Positions 35,416-44,926 of a stretch of 64,000 nucleotides of DNA are shown one piece after another. The stretch is taken from the NCBI RefSeq assembly GCF_029633825.1, contig NZ_CP090641.1, positions 1,426,001 to 1,490,000 of the forward strand. The letters are read 5' to 3'. Origin of the DNA: Burkholderia contaminans. GTDB taxonomy: Bacteria; Pseudomonadota; Gammaproteobacteria; Burkholderiales; Burkholderiaceae. The notes under the pieces are model-generated. The model was not told the origin of the DNA and searched no databases. It worked only from the letters and a program-made list of their open reading frames with translations. Numbering within the stretch: the stretch's first letter is position 1; the number at the start of each line of letters is the position of its first letter. The translations under genes and the position numbers were made by a program.

Positions 35416-36891
35416 ATGACGAATCAGCCTACCCAGACCGCGGCCGACCGGCCCGTCGACATGATCATCTTCGGTGGCGGCGGCGACCTGGCCGCCCGCA
35501 AGCTGTTGCCCGCGCTGTACATGGCGCACCTGCACTGCAACCTTCCGCCCGAGACGCGCATCATCGCGGTCGGCCGCCGCGACTGGGGCATCGACGGCTA
35601 TCGCAAGTTCATGGACGAGCAGTCGCGCCCGTTCATCGACGAAAAGGCGTTCGATCCCGCGGCCTGGAGCCGCTTCCTCGACCTGTTCAAGTACGTGCTG
35701 ATCGACGTGAACGCACCGGACGACTACCTGCGGCTCGCGGAAGCGGCGCGCGGCGACGCGATCCGCGTGTTCTACCTGTCGACGTCGCCGGAGCTGTTCA
35801 CCACCATCTGCGACAACCTGTCGGCCGCGCACCTCGTCGACAAGCACTCGCGCGTCGTCCTCGAAAAGCCGCTCGGCCACGATCTCGCGTCCGCGAAGGC
35901 GATCAACGATGCGGTCGGCAAGCACTTCGAGGAATCGCAGATCTATCGGATCGACCACTATCTCGGCAAGGAAACCGTGCAGAACCTGATGGTGCTGCGC
36001 TTCGGCAACCCGATCTTCGGGCCGCTGTGGCAGGCGCCGAGTATCCGCAGCGTGCAGATCACGGTGGCGGAGACGGTGGGGGTCGGCAGCCGCGCGGGCT
36101 TCTACGACCATACCGGCGCGCTGCGCGACATGGTGCAGAACCACCTGCTGCAACTGCTGTGCATCGTCGCAATGGAGCCGCCGGTGTCGCTCGACCCGGA
36201 CGCGGTGCGCGACGAGAAGCTGAAGGTGCTGCGCTCGCTGCGGCCGATGGCGGCGGCGGACGTCGCGCGCGACACGGTGCGCGGCCAGTACACGGCCGGC
36301 GCGGTCGACGGCCAGCCGGTGAAGGGCTATCTCGAGGAAGACAACGTGCCGGCGGACAGCCGCGCGGAAACCTTCGTCGCGCTGCGCGCGCACATCAACA
36401 ACTGGCGCTGGGCCAACGTGCCGTTCTTCCTGCGCACCGGCAAGCGGCTGCAGCGCCGCCAGTCGGAAATCGTGATCGAGTTCGCGGACATGCCGTTCTC
36501 GATCATCCCGACCGGCCCGCGCCACTACAGCAACCGCCTCGTGATCCAGCTCCAGCCGGAAGAGTCGATCCAGCTGCAGATGCTCGCGAAGGAACCGGGC
36601 AGCGGGATGAACATGGTGCCCGTGAGCCTGAACCTCGACCTGCAGCAGGCGATTCCGGAGCGGCGCGCGGAAGCGTACGAGCGTTTGCTGATCGACGTGA
36701 TCCGCGGCCGCCTCACGCACTTCATGCGCCGCGACGAGCTCGAAGCCGCGTGGTCGTGGGTCGAGCCGATCCTCGACGGCTGGAAGGAGCTCGGCGACCG
36801 GCCGCGCCTGTACACGGCCGGCACGTTCGGGCCCGCGGCTTCGTCCGCGCTGCTCGCGCGCGACGGGATGTCGTGGTCCGAAGAGGCGTAA
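35416..36891 (+). CDS. zwf: Glucose-6-phosphate dehydrogenase
   Basis: First enzyme of the oxidative pentose-phosphate and Entner-Doudoroff routes, converting glucose 6-phosphate to 6-phosphogluconolactone with NADP; 491 residues, normal length. The cofactor motif is FGGGGDLAARKLLPALY (a Gly replaces the usual Ala-Ser in GASGDL), and the active-site motif is RIDHYLGKE at 178-186 with its catalytic His. Start at ATG 35416 (MTNQPTQTAADR). No pgl, edd or glk is adjacent, so this is a stand-alone copy, and Burkholderia may have another one elsewhere. Confidence 0.95.
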   Translation: MTNQPTQTAADRPVDMIIFGGGGDLAARKLLPALYMAHLHCNLPPETRIIAVGRRDWGIDGYRKFMDEQSRPFIDEKAFDPAAWSRFLDLFKYVLIDVNAPDDYLRLAEAARGDAIRVFYLSTSPELFTTICDNLSAAHLVDKHSRVVLEKPLGHDLASAKAINDAVGKHFEESQIYRIDHYLGKETVQNLMVLRFGNPIFGPLWQAPSIRSVQITVAETVGVGSRAGFYDHTGALRDMVQNHLLQLLCIVAMEPPVSLDPDAVRDEKLKVLRSLRPMAAADVARDTVRGQYTAGAVDGQPVKGYLEEDNVPADSRAETFVALRAHINNWRWANVPFFLRTGKRLQRRQSEIVIEFADMPFSIIPTGPRHYSNRLVIQLQPEESIQLQMLAKEPGSGMNMVPVSLNLDLQQAIPERRAEAYERLLIDVIRGRLTHFMRRDELEAAWSWVEPILDGWKELGDRPRLYTAGTFGPAASSALLARDGMSWSEEA

Positions 36892-36992
36892 CCGCCACGC
36901 GACGGCGTGCCGGAATACGGCACGCCGGATCGCACGTCAAATCCCGCATCAAACCGCACGGGGCGTAACCTGCCCCGTCGTCCCGGCCGCCG

Positions 36993-37934
36993 TTACCGCG
37001 GCTCCATCCACGACGCCGCCTTGCGCCGCCCCGGCGCATCATTGCCGCTGCCGCCCAGCGCTTCGATCAGGTAATCGACGAATGACGCGATCCGCGACGA
37101 GATCGCGGTATTGCGGTAGTACACCGCGTGGATCGGCTGCTCGACCTCGAGCGTCTGGCGCGCAAGCACCTGCACGAGCCGGCCCGCCTCGCGATCCTGC
37201 GCAGTCATGAAATCCGACAGGCAGACCACGCCCGCACCGTCGAGCGCGAGCTGCCGCAGCGTCTCGCCGCTCGACGAGCGGATGCCCGGCTCGATGCGGC
37301 ACGGCTCGCCGTCGGTGCCGAGGATCGGCCACACGTTCAGCGATTCGGGCTGCGTGAAGCCGAGCAGCGTGTGCTTGCCGAGATCCTCCACCTTGCGCGG
37401 CTGGCCGTGCGCCGCCACGTACGCGGGGCTCGCGAGCATGCGGATCCGGCTGGTGCCGATGCGCCGGCTGTGCAGCGTCGAATCCTTCAGCCGGCCGATC
37501 CGGAACGCGACGTCGGTGCGCCGCTCCAGCAGGTCGATGATGCCCTCGTTGCTGTTCAGCTCCAGCTCGACTTGCGGGAAGCGTTCACGGTAGCCGCGCA
37601 CGAGCGGCACGATCACGTGCAGCATGAACGGCGTCGCCGCATCCACGCGCAGCCGCCCCGACGGCATCTCGCGGCGTGCGAGCATCTGCTCTTCCGCCGT
37701 CTCGACCGATTCGATGATCGCGCGCGCGTCCTGCAGGAACGCGCGCCCTTCCTCGGTCAGTTCGAGCCGGCGCGTGGTCCGGCGCAGCAGCGTGGTCTTC
37801 AGCTTTTCCTCGAGCCGCCCGAGCGTGCGGCTCGTCGCCGACACCGTGAGGTCGAGCTGCTGCGCGGCCGCCGTGATCGAACCGGAGTCGACCACGGCGG
37901 CAAAGGCCTGGAGTTCGTCGAGCGTAATCTTCAT
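36993..37934 (-). CDS. LysR-family regulator (YafC-like)
   Basis: LysR-type regulator of 313 residues. The helix-turn-helix is LQAFAAVVDSGSITAAAQQL, then TVSATSRTLGRLEEKL, followed by the effector domain. It belongs to the YafC/CrgA-like group. It is divergent from an MFS gene. A 7-1-7 palindrome, TTGATTTCAAATCAA at 37945-37959, lies only 11 bases before its start, and a near-copy precedes dkgB. In E. coli yafC also lies beside dkgB, so it probably controls the whole 38046-43378 set. Confidence 0.9.
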   Translation of the reverse strand: MKITLDELQAFAAVVDSGSITAAAQQLDLTVSATSRTLGRLEEKLKTTLLRRTTRRLELTEEGRAFLQDARAIIESVETAEEQMLARREMPSGRLRVDAATPFMLHVIVPLVRGYRERFPQVELELNSNEGIIDLLERRTDVAFRIGRLKDSTLHSRRIGTSRIRMLASPAYVAAHGQPRKVEDLGKHTLLGFTQPESLNVWPILGTDGEPCRIEPGIRSSSGETLRQLALDGAGVVCLSDFMTAQDREAGRLVQVLARQTLEVEQPIHAVYYRNTAISSRIASFVDYLIEALGGSGNDAPGRRKAASWMEPR

Positions 37935-37944
37935 CGCAGCATTC

Positions 37945-37959
37945 TTGATTTCAAATCAA
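37945..37959. promoter_or_regulatory. LysR box, copy 1
   Basis: TTGATTTCAAATCAA is a perfect palindrome around a central C that contains the T-N11-A core of LysR sites. It sits in the 111-base gap between the divergent LysR and MFS genes. Confidence 0.75.
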
Positions 37960-38045
37960 AACAATTTGGTTTATAAGCCTGTTTTTCGGCAAAAGTAAAG
38001 GCGGCACACTGCGCTCCATCCTCACCGGACCCTGGAGCACCCATC

Positions 38046-39248
38046 ATGCCACTCGCCCTGCTTGCGCTGACCATCAGCGCATTTGCCATCGGTACCACCG
38101 AATTCGTGATCGTCGGGCTGATCCCGACGATCGGCGCCGACCTCGGCGTCAGCCTGCCGTCCGCCGGCCTGCTCGTCAGCCTTTACGCACTGAGCGTCGC
38201 GATCGGCGCGCCGCTCCTCACCGCGCTCACCGGCCGCGTGCCGCGCAAGACCCTGCTCGCCGCGCTGATGGCGTTGTTCACCGTCGGCAATCTCGTGGCC
38301 TGGCAAGCGCCCGGCTATGAATCGCTGATCGTCGCGCGCATCCTCACCGGCCTCGCGCACGGCGTGTTCTTCTCGGTCGGCTCGATCATCGCGACCACGC
38401 TCGTGCCGAAGGAGAAGGCCGCCAGCGCAATCGCGACGATGTTCAGCGGGATGACCGTCGCGTTCGTCGCCGGCATTCCGCTCGGCACCTTCATCGGCCA
38501 GCACTTCGGCTGGCGCGCGACGTTCCTGGTCGTCGCGCTGTTCGGCCTCGTCGCGTTCGTCGGCGCGGTGGCCTTCGTGCCGCGCGGATTGCCGCAAACG
38601 GCGCCCGCGCCGCTCGCCCGCCAGTTCCGCGTGCTCGCGCAGCCGCGCCTCCTGCTGGTCTATGCAATGACGGCCGTCGGCTACGGCGGTTCGCTGATCG
38701 CGTTCACGTACATGGCCCCGCTGCTCGAGCAGATCGCCGGTTTCACGCCGTCGCAGGTCAGCCTCGTGCTCGTCGGCTACGGCGTGTCGGTCGCGTTCGG
38801 CAACGTGTGGGGCGGCAAGCTCGCGGACGCCGTCGGCCCCGTGAAAGCGCTCAAGCGGATCTTCCTGCTGCTCGCGATCGTGCTGCTCGCGCTCACCTTC
38901 ACGATTCACGTCAAATGGCTCGCCGTGCTGACGATGCTCGCGTGGGGTGCGGTGGCGTTCGGCAACGTGCCGGGCCTGCAGGTGTACGTCGTCAAGCAGG
39001 CGCGCCACTTCGCGCCCGACGCGACCGACGTCGCATCCGGCTTCAACATCGCCGCATTCAACCTCGGCGTCGCGGGCGGCTCGGCACTGGGCGGCGTGAT
39101 CGTCGCGCACGTCGGCCTCGGCCATACGCCGTGGATCGCGGCGGCCGTCACGCTCGGCGCATTCGCACTCACCGCACTGAGCGGCCGGCTCGACCGCAGC
39201 GCGGGCCTGCCGGAACGCACGGCGGAACCCGTCCAGCTCGCGCACTGA
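38046..39248 (+). CDS. MFS transporter, YdhP/AraJ-like efflux group
   Basis: Twelve-helix MFS protein of 400 residues in the drug/sugar efflux DHA1 group of YdhP, AraJ and NepI. Helix 1 is LALTISAFAIGTTEFVIVGL with the conserved T-T-E-F; ALTGRVPRKTLL forms loop 2-3. Such carriers export drugs, purine nucleosides or small metabolites; no substrate can be assigned. It is divergent from the yafC-like regulator and followed by the LLM oxidoreductase gene after 13 bases. Confidence 0.88.
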   Translation: MPLALLALTISAFAIGTTEFVIVGLIPTIGADLGVSLPSAGLLVSLYALSVAIGAPLLTALTGRVPRKTLLAALMALFTVGNLVAWQAPGYESLIVARILTGLAHGVFFSVGSIIATTLVPKEKAASAIATMFSGMTVAFVAGIPLGTFIGQHFGWRATFLVVALFGLVAFVGAVAFVPRGLPQTAPAPLARQFRVLAQPRLLLVYAMTAVGYGGSLIAFTYMAPLLEQIAGFTPSQVSLVLVGYGVSVAFGNVWGGKLADAVGPVKALKRIFLLLAIVLLALTFTIHVKWLAVLTMLAWGAVAFGNVPGLQVYVVKQARHFAPDATDVASGFNIAAFNLGVAGGSALGGVIVAHVGLGHTPWIAAAVTLGAFALTALSGRLDRSAGLPERTAEPVQLAH

Positions 39249-39261
39249 ACGGAGCCCGACC

Positions 39262-40221
39262 ATGTCCACTTCACTCACGGCACTCGACACACTCGCAGAC
39301 GGCAGCTTCAGCATCGGCCTCGAACTGCCGCTCGACAACGACTGGTCGCCGGCCGGCAACGCGAAGCGCCAGCACGACCGTCGCTACCCCGGCGTACCCG
39401 ACCTCGCGCGCCATGCGGCGCTCGCGCAGCGGGCCGATACGCTCGGCTTCCGCGCGCTCTGGGTGCGCGACGTGCCGGTGTACGACCCCGCGTTCGGCGA
39501 CGCCGCGCAAGTGTTCGAAACCTTCTCGTATCTCGGCTACCTCGCCGGCATCACGAACGACATCCTGCTCGGCACGGCGGCCGTCGTGCTGCCGCTGCGC
39601 GAGCCGCTGCTCACGCTGAAATCGGCCGCGACGATCCAGGAACTGAGCGGCGGCCGCCTGCTGCTCGGCGTGGCCAGCGGCGACCGCCCCGTCGAATATC
39701 CGCTGTTCGGCCGCGACTTCGCGTCACGCGGCGCGAATTTCCGCGACCAGATCGCGCTGCTGCGCGACGGCGCGCGCGGGCATCTGCCGCCCGGCCTCGA
39801 CGTGCTGCCCGCCGCCCGCACCCCGCTGCCGCTGCTCGTCGCGGGCCTCGCGCAGCAGACACCCGCGTGGATCGGCGAACACATGGACGGCTGCCTCGCG
39901 TATCCGGGCACGCCGGACGACCACCGGCAGCGCGCCGCGAACTGGCGCGCGGTGGCCGGCAACAAACCGTACGTGAGCTTCATCCACCTCGACCTCGCGG
40001 AAGATCCGCGCGAACCGCTGCAGCGGCACCGCTTCGGCGCCCGCGCCGGGCGTCTCGCGCTCATCGAGGAGCTGGCGGACATGCGCGACGCAGGCGTGCA
40101 GCACATCGGCCTGCATTTCCGCCGCAACCGGCGGCCGCTCGACGAGACGATGGCCGAGATCGCGGCAGAGGTACTGCCAGTGTTCCATGCGGTTGAAAAC
40201 GCACGGCCGCACGTTGCATGA
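39262..40221 (+). CDS. LLM-class (luciferase-like) flavin oxidoreductase
   Basis: Luciferase-like monooxygenase-fold protein of 319 residues using FMN or F420-type flavin, most likely FMN in this organism. GFRALWVRDVPVYDPAFGDA, GITNDILLGTAAVVLPLRE and SGGRLLLGVASGDRPVEYP are characteristic beta-strand and loop segments. Its substrate is not predictable. It is co-transcribed with the MFS gene and lies in a set with an ene-reductase and two aldo/keto reductases. Confidence 0.85.
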   Translation: MSTSLTALDTLADGSFSIGLELPLDNDWSPAGNAKRQHDRRYPGVPDLARHAALAQRADTLGFRALWVRDVPVYDPAFGDAAQVFETFSYLGYLAGITNDILLGTAAVVLPLREPLLTLKSAATIQELSGGRLLLGVASGDRPVEYPLFGRDFASRGANFRDQIALLRDGARGHLPPGLDVLPAARTPLPLLVAGLAQQTPAWIGEHMDGCLAYPGTPDDHRQRAANWRAVAGNKPYVSFIHLDLAEDPREPLQRHRFGARAGRLALIEELADMRDAGVQHIGLHFRRNRRPLDETMAEIAAEVLPVFHAVENARPHVA

Positions 40222-40246
40222 CGCCGCCGAAATCCACTTCCGATAC

Positions 40247-40261
40247 TTGATTTCAGATCAA
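40247..40261. promoter_or_regulatory. LysR box, copy 2, before dkgB
   Basis: TTGATTTCAGATCAA matches the site at 37945 at 14 of 15 bases. It lies 94 bases before dkgB, suggesting that the YafC-like regulator also controls a dkgB promoter. Confidence 0.7.
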
Positions 40262-40354
40262 ATATTTTTGACCTGAGACGGCGTTTATCTCACCAATCCC
40301 GAACGCCACAATGACACCCGTATCGAACCCGTTCCACTTTCCCAGGAGCACCTG

Positions 40355-41161
40355 ATGAGCAAGATTCCCGCCTTCGGCCTCGGTACGTTCCGCCTGCAAG
40401 GCCAGACCGTCATCGACTCGGTGCGCAACGGCCTCGAAGTCGGCTACCGCGCGATCGACACCGCGCAGATCTACGGCAACGAGGCCGAAGTCGGCGAAGC
40501 GATCGCCGCGTCGGGCGTGCACCGCGACGACCTGTTCCTCACGACCAAGATCTGGGTCGACAACTACGCGCCGGACAAGCTCGTGCCGAGCCTCGAGGAA
40601 AGCCTGCGCAAGCTGCGCACCGACCACGTCGACCTGACGCTGATCCACTGGCCGGCCCCCGACAACGGCGTCGCGCTCGACACATTCATGACCGCGCTCG
40701 CCGATGCGAAGGCACAGGGTCTCACGCGCTGGATCGGCATCTCGAACTTCAACATCGCGCTGACGAAGGAAGCGATCGCGGCCGTCGGCAAGGACGCCAT
40801 CGCGACGAACCAGATCGAGCTGAGCCCGTACCTGCAGAACCGCAAGCTCGTCGAGTTCCTGAACGCCGAAGGCATCCACGTCACGTCGTACATGACGCTC
40901 GCGTACGGCAAGGTGCTCGGCGATCCGGTGATCGGTGCGATCGCGCAGCGTCACGACGCGACGCCCGCGCAGGTCGCGCTCGCGTGGGCGTTGCGGCTCG
41001 GCTACTCGGTGATCCCGTCGTCGACGAAGCGCGAGAACCTCGCGAGCAACCTGCTCGCGCAGACGCTGCGCCTGACCGACGAAGACATGACGCAGATCGC
41101 CGCGCTCGAACGCAACGGCCGCGAAGTCGACCCGGCCGGCCTCGCGCCGACGTGGGACTGA
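40355..41161 (+). CDS. dkgB: 2,5-Diketo-D-gluconate reductase B (aldo/keto reductase)
   Basis: NADPH-dependent aldo/keto reductase of 268 residues, very similar by eye to E. coli DkgB along its whole length. Catalytic tetrad Asp35 and Tyr40 ([11 protein letters not shown]), Lys65 (TTKIW) and His98 (LIHWP); NADPH-binding [15 protein letters not shown] near the C-terminus. It reduces 2,5-diketogluconate in vitro and methylglyoxal and other aldehydes in vivo. It has its own upstream LysR box and begins a second unit with the ene-reductase and a further aldo/keto reductase. Confidence 0.92.
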   Translation: MSKIPAFGLGTFRLQGQTVIDSVRNGLEVGYRAIDTAQIYGNEAEVGEAIAASGVHRDDLFLTTKIWVDNYAPDKLVPSLEESLRKLRTDHVDLTLIHWPAPDNGVALDTFMTALADAKAQGLTRWIGISNFNIALTKEAIAAVGKDAIATNQIELSPYLQNRKLVEFLNAEGIHVTSYMTLAYGKVLGDPVIGAIAQRHDATPAQVALAWALRLGYSVIPSSTKRENLASNLLAQTLRLTDEDMTQIAALERNGREVDPAGLAPTWD

Positions 41162-41229
41162 CCGCACCACCCGCCACTCACATTTGATTCGCCGCGGCCC
41201 GCAGGCCGCGGCACCGACAGGACATCTCC

Positions 41230-42345
41230 ATGACCCAGGACCCGCTTTTTCAACCGCTGCAACTCGGCGCGCTGACGCTGCCGAACCGCATCGTGATGCC
41301 GCCGATGACACGCTCGCGCGCCAGCCAGCCCGGCGACGAAGCCAACGAACTGATGGCCGCGTATTACGCGCAGCGCGCGAGCGCGGGCCTGATCGTCAGC
41401 GAAGGCACCTATATCGCGCCGCTCGGCAAGGGTTACGCGTGGACGCCCGGCATTCACACGCCGTCGCAGGTGGCCGGCTGGCGCAAGGTGACGGACGCCG
41501 TGCATGCCGCGCACGGCCGGATCTTCGCGCAGCTGTGGCACGTCGGCCGGCTGAGCCACACGAGCCTGCTCGGTGGCCGGCAGCCCGTATCGTCGTCGCC
41601 GCTCCAGGCGAAAGGCGTGAACGTGTTCATCGCCGGTGAAGACGGCAGCACGCCGGGCTTCGTGCAGGCGTCCGAGCCGCGCGCGCTGACAATCGACGAG
41701 ATCCGCGAGATCGTCGATCAATACCGCGCCGCCGCGCGCCATGCGATCGAGGCCGGCTTCGACGGTGTCGAGCTGCACGGCGCGAACGGCTATCTCGTGA
41801 ACCAGTTCATCGATTCGAACGCCAACACGCGCACCGATGCGTACGGCGGTTCGCTCGACAACCGGCTGCGCTTCCTGCGCGAAGTCACGCAGGCGCTGAT
41901 CGACGGCACGGGCGACGCATCGCGCGTCGGCATCCGCCTCGCGCCGCTGACGACGCTGAACGGCTGCGTCGACGACGATCCGGAAACGACCTACCTCGCC
42001 GCTGCAAAGCTGCTCGGCGAACTCGGCGTCGGCTACCTGCACATCGCGGAAGCCGACTGGGACGACGCACCGTTGATGCCGGTCGAATTCAAGCGGCAAC
42101 TGCGCGCCGCGTTCCCCGGCGTGCTGATCTACGCCGGCGCGTACACCGCCGAGCGCGCACGCGAAGCGATCGCCGCCGGTTGGGCCGACCTCGTCGCGTT
42201 CGGCCGCCCGTTCGTCGCCAACCCCGACCTGCCCGAGCGGCTGCGCACCGGTGCCGCGCTCGCGCCGCACGACCGCAACACGCTGTTCGGCGGCGGCGAG
42301 CGCGGGCTGACCGACTATCCGACGCTGGCCCAGGCCGCGGCCTGA
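41230..42345 (+). CDS. Old Yellow Enzyme-family ene-reductase
   Basis: FMN-dependent TIM-barrel reductase of 371 residues (NemA/XenB/OYE). FMN-binding RIVMPPMTRSRA at the N-terminus; LWHVGRLSH; substrate-binding His-Asn pair in GVELHGANGYLVNQFID; RTDAYGGSLDNR; and FGRPFVANPDL near the end. It reduces activated double bonds such as maleimides, enones and nitro compounds with NAD(P)H. It follows dkgB by 68 bases and precedes another aldo/keto reductase, suggesting a reductive detoxification set. Confidence 0.92.
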   Translation: MTQDPLFQPLQLGALTLPNRIVMPPMTRSRASQPGDEANELMAAYYAQRASAGLIVSEGTYIAPLGKGYAWTPGIHTPSQVAGWRKVTDAVHAAHGRIFAQLWHVGRLSHTSLLGGRQPVSSSPLQAKGVNVFIAGEDGSTPGFVQASEPRALTIDEIREIVDQYRAAARHAIEAGFDGVELHGANGYLVNQFIDSNANTRTDAYGGSLDNRLRFLREVTQALIDGTGDASRVGIRLAPLTTLNGCVDDDPETTYLAAAKLLGELGVGYLHIAEADWDDAPLMPVEFKRQLRAAFPGVLIYAGAYTAERAREAIAAGWADLVAFGRPFVANPDLPERLRTGAALAPHDRNTLFGGGERGLTDYPTLAQAAA

Positions 42346-42367
42346 GCCGGCATACCCGGGACTGCTC

Positions 42368-43378
42368 ATGAGAATCTCGCTCCCTTCCCGCCTGGGTTTC
42401 GGCACCGCGCCGCTGGGCAACATGTACCGGGACATCCCGCACGAAGAAGCGCTGGCCACGGTCGACGCAGCGTGGGACAGCGGTATCCGCTACTTCGACG
42501 CCGCGCCGCTGTATGGCGCCGGCCTCGCCGAGCTGCGCCTCGGCGAAGCGCTCGCGGGGCGCCCGCGCGACGCGTATTCGCTCGGCACCAAGGTCGGCCG
42601 GCTCGTCCTCGACGAACACGAGGACGCATCGCAACGCGATCTCGGCGAGAAAGGCGGCCTGTTTCGCCACGGGCTGCCGAACCGGATCGTCTACGACTAC
42701 ACCGAGGACGGCACGCTTCGCTCGATCGACGCGAGCCTCGAGCGGCTGCGCACCGACCGGCTCGACACCGTGTGGATTCACGACCCGGCCGTCGACTTTC
42801 ACGGCGACGCATGGCACGACGTGTTCGACATCGCGATGTCGGGCGCGGCCAGGGCGCTCACGCGGCTGCGCGACGAGAAGGTGATCCAGGGCTGGGGCCT
42901 CGGCGTGAACCGCGTCGAGCCGTGCGAACTCGCGCTCGAACGCGCGGACCCCGACGGCTTTCTGCTCGCCGGGCGCTATACGCTGCTCGACCATGCGGGC
43001 GCGCTCGAACGGCTGATGCCGGAAAGCGCCGCGCGCGGGCTCGGGATCATCGTCGGCGGCCCGTACAACTCGGGCGTGCTGGCGGGCGGCACCCACTACG
43101 AGTATCAGCCGGCCACGCAGGCCATGCTCGACCGCGTCGCGCGCATCCGCCGGATCTGCGAACGATTCGGCGTCGATGTCCGCGCGGTGGCACTGCAATT
43201 CTCGCTCGCGCACCCGGCCGTCGCGGCCGCGATCCCCGGCGCTAGCCGGCCCGATCGCATCGACGACAACCTGCGTCTCGCGGCGGCGTCGATCCCTGCC
43301 GAACTGTGGGATACGCTGAAGGCCGAACGCCTGATTGCCGCGCTGGCACCGACGCCGGTGGGCCCGGATCGAGGTTGA
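42368..43378 (+). CDS. Aldo/keto reductase, D-threo-aldose 1-dehydrogenase-like
   Basis: Aldo/keto reductase of 336 residues related to D-threo-aldose (L-fucose) 1-dehydrogenase and pyridoxal 4-dehydrogenase. Asp44 and Tyr49 (YFDAAPLYG), Lys75 (GTKVGR) and His in VWIHDPAVDFH form the tetrad. GGPYNSGVLAGG and the FDAAPLYGAG/LGEAL pattern are typical of this subgroup. It lies 22 bases after the ene-reductase and probably shares its transcript. A function in oxidising a sugar or sugar-derived lactol is possible. Confidence 0.87.
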   Translation: MRISLPSRLGFGTAPLGNMYRDIPHEEALATVDAAWDSGIRYFDAAPLYGAGLAELRLGEALAGRPRDAYSLGTKVGRLVLDEHEDASQRDLGEKGGLFRHGLPNRIVYDYTEDGTLRSIDASLERLRTDRLDTVWIHDPAVDFHGDAWHDVFDIAMSGAARALTRLRDEKVIQGWGLGVNRVEPCELALERADPDGFLLAGRYTLLDHAGALERLMPESAARGLGIIVGGPYNSGVLAGGTHYEYQPATQAMLDRVARIRRICERFGVDVRAVALQFSLAHPAVAAAIPGASRPDRIDDNLRLAAASIPAELWDTLKAERLIAALAPTPVGPDRG

Positions 43379-43550
43379 ATCGGGCAGGCGCGGCCGCGTC
43401 AACCAACGGCCGCGCATGCCCGTGCCTCGCGCAAATGCAACGGCTATCGCCACGATTGCCATTTGCGCATTGCAGCCGGTGCAATTGGCGTCTAGCGTTT
43501 ACGGGTTCGTCGACGTATACCCGTCATCCCACCCGAAAGGATGCCTCGCC

Positions 43551-44096
43551 ATGCGAAGCCGCTTCCCGAAACGCCCCCTGCTACCGGCCGCCGTGGCCTG
43601 CGTCGCATTCGCCTTCTGCGCGTCGTCCGCCCGCGCCGACGACTCCGCCGGCCTCGCGCCGCCCCAGCCGGCCACGCCCGTGCTGTCGACGACTGCGGCC
43701 GGCATACAGGTCTACACGTGCGACTACGATGCCGGACACAAGCTCGCGTGGGTGTTCCAGCATCCGGAGGCGATGCTGTTCGACGCGAGCGGCACGCTCG
43801 TCGTTCGGCACGGTGCCGGGCCGTCATGGGAAGCGCTCGACGGCAGCCGCATTACCGGCAAGAAACTCGCGGAAGCGCCGAGCGCGCGCGCCGGCAGCAT
43901 TCCGCAACTCCTGCTCGCGGCGACACCGGCCGCAACGGACGCAACGGACGCGAAGGCCACGGCCGGCACGCTCGCCGGCGTGCGCTTCGTGCAGCGGCTC
44001 GATACCGCGGGCGGCATGCCGCCGGATGCGGCGTGCTCGACCGAGCATGCGGTCGGCCGCTTCCCGTATTTCGCGCGCTACGTGTTCCTGAAGTGA
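43551..44096 (+). CDS. DUF3455-family exported protein
   Basis: Exported protein of 181 residues with signal peptide MRSRFPKRPLLPAAVACVAF followed by CASSARA. The body matches the DUF3455 pattern: GIQVYTCDYDAGHKLAWVFQ, then GTLVVRHGAGPSWEALDGSR, and FVQRLDTAGGMPP with Cys before STEHAVGRFPYFARYVF. Function unknown. Start placed at ATG 43551, where the signal peptide begins; the frame is open upstream to 43335 but that part overlaps the aldo/keto reductase gene and has no signal-like sequence. Confidence 0.85.
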   Translation: MRSRFPKRPLLPAAVACVAFAFCASSARADDSAGLAPPQPATPVLSTTAAGIQVYTCDYDAGHKLAWVFQHPEAMLFDASGTLVVRHGAGPSWEALDGSRITGKKLAEAPSARAGSIPQLLLAATPAATDATDAKATAGTLAGVRFVQRLDTAGGMPPDAACSTEHAVGRFPYFARYVFLK

Positions 44097-44216
44097 CGCA
44101 CGACGGCGCCCGAACCACCGGGGCGCCGCTGCGGCTTCGTCCACTGCCCGCATCGCATTGATCAGTTGTCCTCTCCTTGACGGCCGGATGCGTGCCGTCA
44201 TCAGGTACCGCAGAGC

Positions 44217-44882
44217 TCAGCCGATCCGCATCGACAACTCGACATCGCCGCCGAACGGCACCGACAGATAGCCGTTCTCCGGCGCGCGCACGTACGCGAG
44301 ATAGTCGCGGTTGAAATCGGCATTGTCTGCAACGACGAACGCGCCGGGCCGCAACCGGTGTTCGACGCGTGCAAGCACCTCCGGATACAGCGCCTTCGCG
44401 CCGTCGAGCAGCAGCAGGTCGACCGAATCCGGCAGATCGGCGGCCAACGTGCGCAGCGCATCGCCCTCGCGGATCTCGACGAGATCGGCCAGCCCGGCCG
44501 CTGCCAGGTTCGCCCGCGCCCGCACGACCTTCGACGGCTCGAATTCGCTCGTGACCAGCCGGCCGCCGCCGTTGTCGCGCAGCGCGGCCGCGAGGTGCAG
44601 CGTCGAAATGCCGAACGACGTGCCGAATTCGACGATCGACCGCGCGCCGCCGCTGCGCGCGAGCATGTACAACAGCGTGCCCGTCTCGCGCGACACGGCG
44701 AGCGGATAGTCCTTCAGGCGCGCATACAGATCGGCGTATTCGGTCTTGCTGCGCATCAGCCGCGCCTGCTCGTCGCGCGACAGGCTGGCGAAGTCCGGGC
44801 TCGTGGCGGGCGACGAAGCGTCGGCCTCGTCGAACAGGCGTGCCAGCAGCGAGGCCAGCGGGTCGAGCGTCAGGGTGGTCAT
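44217..44882 (-). CDS. O-methyltransferase family protein
   Basis: SAM-dependent methyltransferase of 221 residues of the type 3 (catechol/caffeoyl-CoA) O-methyltransferase fold. SAM-binding VEFGTSFGISTLHLAAAL near residue 85, acidic TSEFEPSKV, and VDLLLLDGAKALYPEVL. It is divergent from a TetR gene, with a shared inverted repeat, so it is probably the repressor's main target. Its substrate is unknown, perhaps a quinol or catechol-like compound. Confidence 0.85.
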   Translation of the reverse strand: MTTLTLDPLASLLARLFDEADASSPATSPDFASLSRDEQARLMRSKTEYADLYARLKDYPLAVSRETGTLLYMLARSGGARSIVEFGTSFGISTLHLAAALRDNGGGRLVTSEFEPSKVVRARANLAAAGLADLVEIREGDALRTLAADLPDSVDLLLLDGAKALYPEVLARVEHRLRPGAFVVADNADFNRDYLAYVRAPENGYLSVPFGGDVELSMRIG

Positions 44883-44926
44883 GCGAATCTCCGGGTTCAG
44901 GTTGAGTGCGTCGTTGCACCTGGCTA

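Noticed and set aside
38022..39359. 445-codon frame opposite the YdhP-like MFS gene
   Set aside because: Extremely Arg/Asp/Glu/His-rich antisense shadow with no domain.
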